From a bacterium (lineage in GTDB: Bacteria; Actinomycetota; Actinomycetes; Actinomycetales; Actinomycetaceae), in assembly GCA_030544165.1 (NCBI GenBank), contig JAUNRP010000115.1:1-6614 (forward strand): a stretch of 6,614 nt of DNA, written 5' to 3'. A program made the position numbers and the translations under genes. The stretch's first letter is position 1, and each line of letters begins with the position of its first letter. Below are positions 4,389-6,614 of the stretch, piece after piece. The notes beneath the pieces are model-generated. The model searched no databases. It saw only the letters and a program-made list of their open reading frames with translations, and was not told the DNA's origin.

Positions 4389-6614
4389 GTGACCGCCGCC
4401 GCCCGCCCCGCGCCCGCCCCGAGCGCGCGCGAGGACGCGGACTCGGCCGGCCGGGCCTCCGAACTCGCCGCGGCCCTGCGCCGGGAGCGCGCCGGGGAGG
4501 TGGACGATTCCACCCTCACCCGCGCCCTGTACTCCTCGGACGCCTCCAACTACCGCGTCCTTCCCCGCGTGGTCGCCTTCCCTCGCCACCACGACGACGT
4601 GGCCGCCGCCCTCGCTCTCGCCTCCTCCCACGCCATCCCGATCACCGCCCGTGGAGCAGGGACCTCGATCGCCGGGAACGCCATCGGCCCGGGGCTGGTG
4701 CTGGATTTCTCGCGCCACATGAACTCGATCGAGATCGATCCGGGCTCCTCGAGCGCCCTCGTGGAACCCGGCGCGGTACTCGGCGCCATCCAGAAGGCCG
4801 GCGCCCCCCACGGCCTCCGCTTCGGCCCGGACCCCTCCACCTGGCCGCGCGCCACCATCGGCGGCACCATCGGCAACAACGCCTGCGGACCCCACGCCCT
4901 CGCTTACGGCCGCGCCGCGGACAACGTCCAGGAGCTCACCTGCCTCGACGGCACCGGCCGCACCTTCACCGCCGGCCGTTCTCTGGAGGCCGTCCCCGGC
5001 CTCGCGGAGCTCATCCGCGCCAACCTCGCCACCATCCGCCCCGAGTTCGGCCGCTTCAAGCGCCAGGTCTCGGGCTACTCCCTCGAACACCTCCTCCCTG
5101 AGCTCGGCTCCGACCTCGCCCGCTTCCTCGCCGGCTCCGAGGGCACGCTCGCCCTCTTCACGCGCGCCCGCGTGCGCCTCGTCCCGCAGGCCCCGGCCCC
5201 CGCGCTCGTGGTGCTCGCCTACCCCGGCATGCCCGAGGCCGCCGACGCCGTACCCGGCTTCCTGGCCCACACCCCCCTCGCCATCGAGGGCATGGACGAC
5301 CGCCTGATCGACGTGGTCCGCACCCGCACCCGCACCCCCGTCCCCGATCTCCCCGACGGCGCCGGCTGGCTCCTCGTGGAGGTGGGCGGCGAATCGGAGC
5401 CCGAGACCCTCGAACGCGCCCGGGCGCTCGCCGCCGATTCCGGCACCTCCCAGTTCCGCGTCCTCCCCGCTGGCCCGGAGGCCGCCGCACTCTGGCGTAT
5501 CCGTGCCGACGGCGCCGGGCTGGGTGGGCGCACCCCCGCGAACCGCCCGGCGTGGCCGGGTTTCGAGGACGCCGCCGTGCCTCCGGAGAAGCTGGGCGCC
5601 TACCTGCGGGACTTCGAGGCCCTCCTCGCGGACCACGGCTTGGACGGCCTGCTCTACGGCCACTTCGGGGACGGCTGTATGCACGTGCGCATCGACTTCC
5701 CCCTGGACACCCCGGAGGGGGTCCCCGCCACCACGCGCTTCCTGGAGGAGGCCACGGACCTGGTGGTCTCCTACGGCGGCTCCATCTCCGGCGAACACGG
5801 GGATGGCCGCCAGCGCAGCCAGCTCCTGGAGCGGATGTACACCCCGGAGGCCCGCGAGCTCTTCGGCCGGGTCAAGCACCTGTTCGATCCGCACGGCCTC
5901 CTGAACCCCGGCAACATCACGGATCCGGTCTCGATCGAGGCGGACCTCCGCCGCCCGGCCGCCCTGCGCACGGGCACCGCCTCCGGGTTCGCGTTCCACG
6001 AGGACGGCGGAGACTTCACCACGGCCGTGCACCGCTGCACGGGGGTGGCCAAGTGCAAGCAGGACAACTCGGCCGCAGGCGGGTTCATGTGCCCCAGCTA
6101 CCTCGCCACCGGCCAGGAGAAGGACGGCACCCGCGGACGCGCCCGCATCCTCCAGGAGGTCACCAACGGCACCCTGATCACGAGCTGGGGGAGCAGCGAG
6201 GTCCGCGAGGCCCTCGATCTCTGCCTCGCGTGCAAGGCCTGCTCCTCGGACTGCCCCACCGGCGTGGACATCGCGAAGTACCGCTCGGAGGCGCTCCACC
6301 GCACCTACCGCGGCAAGATCCGTCCCATCAGCCACTACCTGCTCGGCCAACTACCAAGGTGGGCCGGAATGGTGAGGCGGGTGCCCGGCGTCGCCTCGCT
6401 GACCAACGCCGTGACCAGGGTGAGGTGGATCGAGAAGGCGATCCTCGCCGTCGGGGGGATGGACACGCGGCGGCGGATGGTGCGGTTCGAGACCGAGCCC
6501 GTGGCGCGGTGGATGAAGAGTCGGCGCGCCACCGCTCCCGCACCCAAGCCTCCCGCGTCCGCTCCCGCGCCCGCCGCAACCGCGTCCGCCGCCCCCACCC
6601 CCCAACGTGTGGTG
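4389..6614 (+). CDS. FAD-binding and [4Fe-4S] oxidoreductase, YdiJ / D-2-hydroxyacid dehydrogenase type (3' end outside window)
   Basis: Large flavoprotein expected to oxidise a D-2-hydroxyacid and pass electrons through iron-sulfur clusters; the substrate (D-lactate, D-2-hydroxyglutarate or other) cannot be read. The frame is open for 742 codons and runs off the right edge; E. coli YdiJ, with the same layout, is about 1018 residues. Order: PCMH-type FAD domain at about 50-260 with RGAGTSIAGN (88-97), GTIGNNACG (159-167) and GSEGTL (249-254); FAD-oxidase C-terminal domain at about 260-510 with YGHFGDGCMHVRIDF (423-437) and GEHGDG (468-473); ferredoxin-like region with C550, C556, C568 (CPSY) and C612-x2-C615-x2-C618-x3-C622-P. 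The visible end is an Ala/Pro-rich linker (about 716-740); the CCG cysteine-rich domain usual in this family would follow. Start GTG 4389 leaves about 37 residues before GEVDDSTL, as expected; a G-run just upstream is a poor, too-close ribosome site. It is transcribed divergently from the exporter operon. Codon third positions are almost all G or C. Confidence 0.93.
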   Translation, partial: MTAAARPAPAPSAREDADSAGRASELAAALRRERAGEVDDSTLTRALYSSDASNYRVLPRVVAFPRHHDDVAAALALASSHAIPITARGAGTSIAGNAIGPGLVLDFSRHMNSIEIDPGSSSALVEPGAVLGAIQKAGAPHGLRFGPDPSTWPRATIGGTIGNNACGPHALAYGRAADNVQELTCLDGTGRTFTAGRSLEAVPGLAELIRANLATIRPEFGRFKRQVSGYSLEHLLPELGSDLARFLAGSEGTLALFTRARVRLVPQAPAPALVVLAYPGMPEAADAVPGFLAHTPLAIEGMDDRLIDVVRTRTRTPVPDLPDGAGWLLVEVGGESEPETLERARALAADSGTSQFRVLPAGPEAAALWRIRADGAGLGGRTPANRPAWPGFEDAAVPPEKLGAYLRDFEALLADHGLDGLLYGHFGDGCMHVRIDFPLDTPEGVPATTRFLEEATDLVVSYGGSISGEHGDGRQRSQLLERMYTPEARELFGRVKHLFDPHGLLNPGNITDPVSIEADLRRPAALRTGTASGFAFHEDGGDFTTAVHRCTGVAKCKQDNSAAGGFMCPSYLATGQEKDGTRGRARILQEVTNGTLITSWGSSEVREALDLCLACKACSSDCPTGVDIAKYRSEALHRTYRGKIRPISHYLLGQLPRWAGMVRRVPGVASLTNAVTRVRWIEKAILAVGGMDTRRRMVRFETEPVARWMKSRRATAPAPKPPASAPAPAATASAAPTPQRVV

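Noticed and set aside
4346..5101. A plus-strand ATG frame covering the start of the FAD gene
   Set aside because: It is Arg/Pro/His-rich and out of frame with all FAD-domain motifs, which are read from GTG 4389.
4281..6350. A very long minus-strand open frame continuing upstream of the lipoprotein and lying antisense to the FAD oxidoreductase gene
   Set aside because: The encoded sequence is low-complexity, rich in Gly, Ala, Val, Glu and Arg, the usual mirror of a GC-rich gene. The plus strand here has unmistakable family motifs, and the lipoprotein has its own strong ribosome site and signal peptide at 4280.

Overview
The window is GC-rich, strongly coding DNA. It looks like a chromosome fragment of an actinobacterium: codon third positions are mostly G or C, one gene starts with GTG, there is a lipobox lipoprotein, and an exporter adaptor carries a peptidoglycan-binding domain, as is usual in Gram-positive actinobacteria. 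Genus and order cannot be read from the sequence alone. I see no rRNA, tRNA, CRISPR array, insertion sequence or phage gene.

Layout. Positions 1-4280 hold five genes, all on the minus strand and read from right to left: a 209-residue lipoprotein (4280-3651), a secreted or membrane-anchored adaptor with a peptidoglycan-binding domain (3626-2613), an ABC ATPase (2613-1987), an FtsX/MacB-type permease (2000-900) and a tandem-hotdog acyl-CoA thioesterase (878 to beyond the left edge). The three exporter genes overlap or touch, and the outer two gaps are only 24 and 21 bases, so one transcript is likely. A 108-base divergent region (4281-4388) separates this operon from a plus-strand gene (4389 to beyond the right edge). 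That gene encodes a large FAD-binding/[4Fe-4S] oxidoreductase of the YdiJ / D-2-hydroxyacid dehydrogenase type; its C-terminal part lies outside the window.

How the genes fit together. The adaptor, ATPase and permease form a complete MacAB-like ABC module of the Gram-positive kind. The ATPase has all canonical motifs. The permease has one long extracytoplasmic domain and four membrane segments. The lipoprotein is probably an accessory or substrate-sensing partner at the outer face of the membrane. Its four non-lipidated cysteines, four in the exported part of the adaptor and two in the permease ectodomain suggest a disulfide-stabilised extracytoplasmic assembly. The substrate is unknown. The thioesterase and the FAD oxidoreductase look like ordinary metabolic genes flanking the module. 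The most noteworthy part is the four-gene lipoprotein/exporter cassette. It is a recognisable architecture rather than a demonstrably new system.
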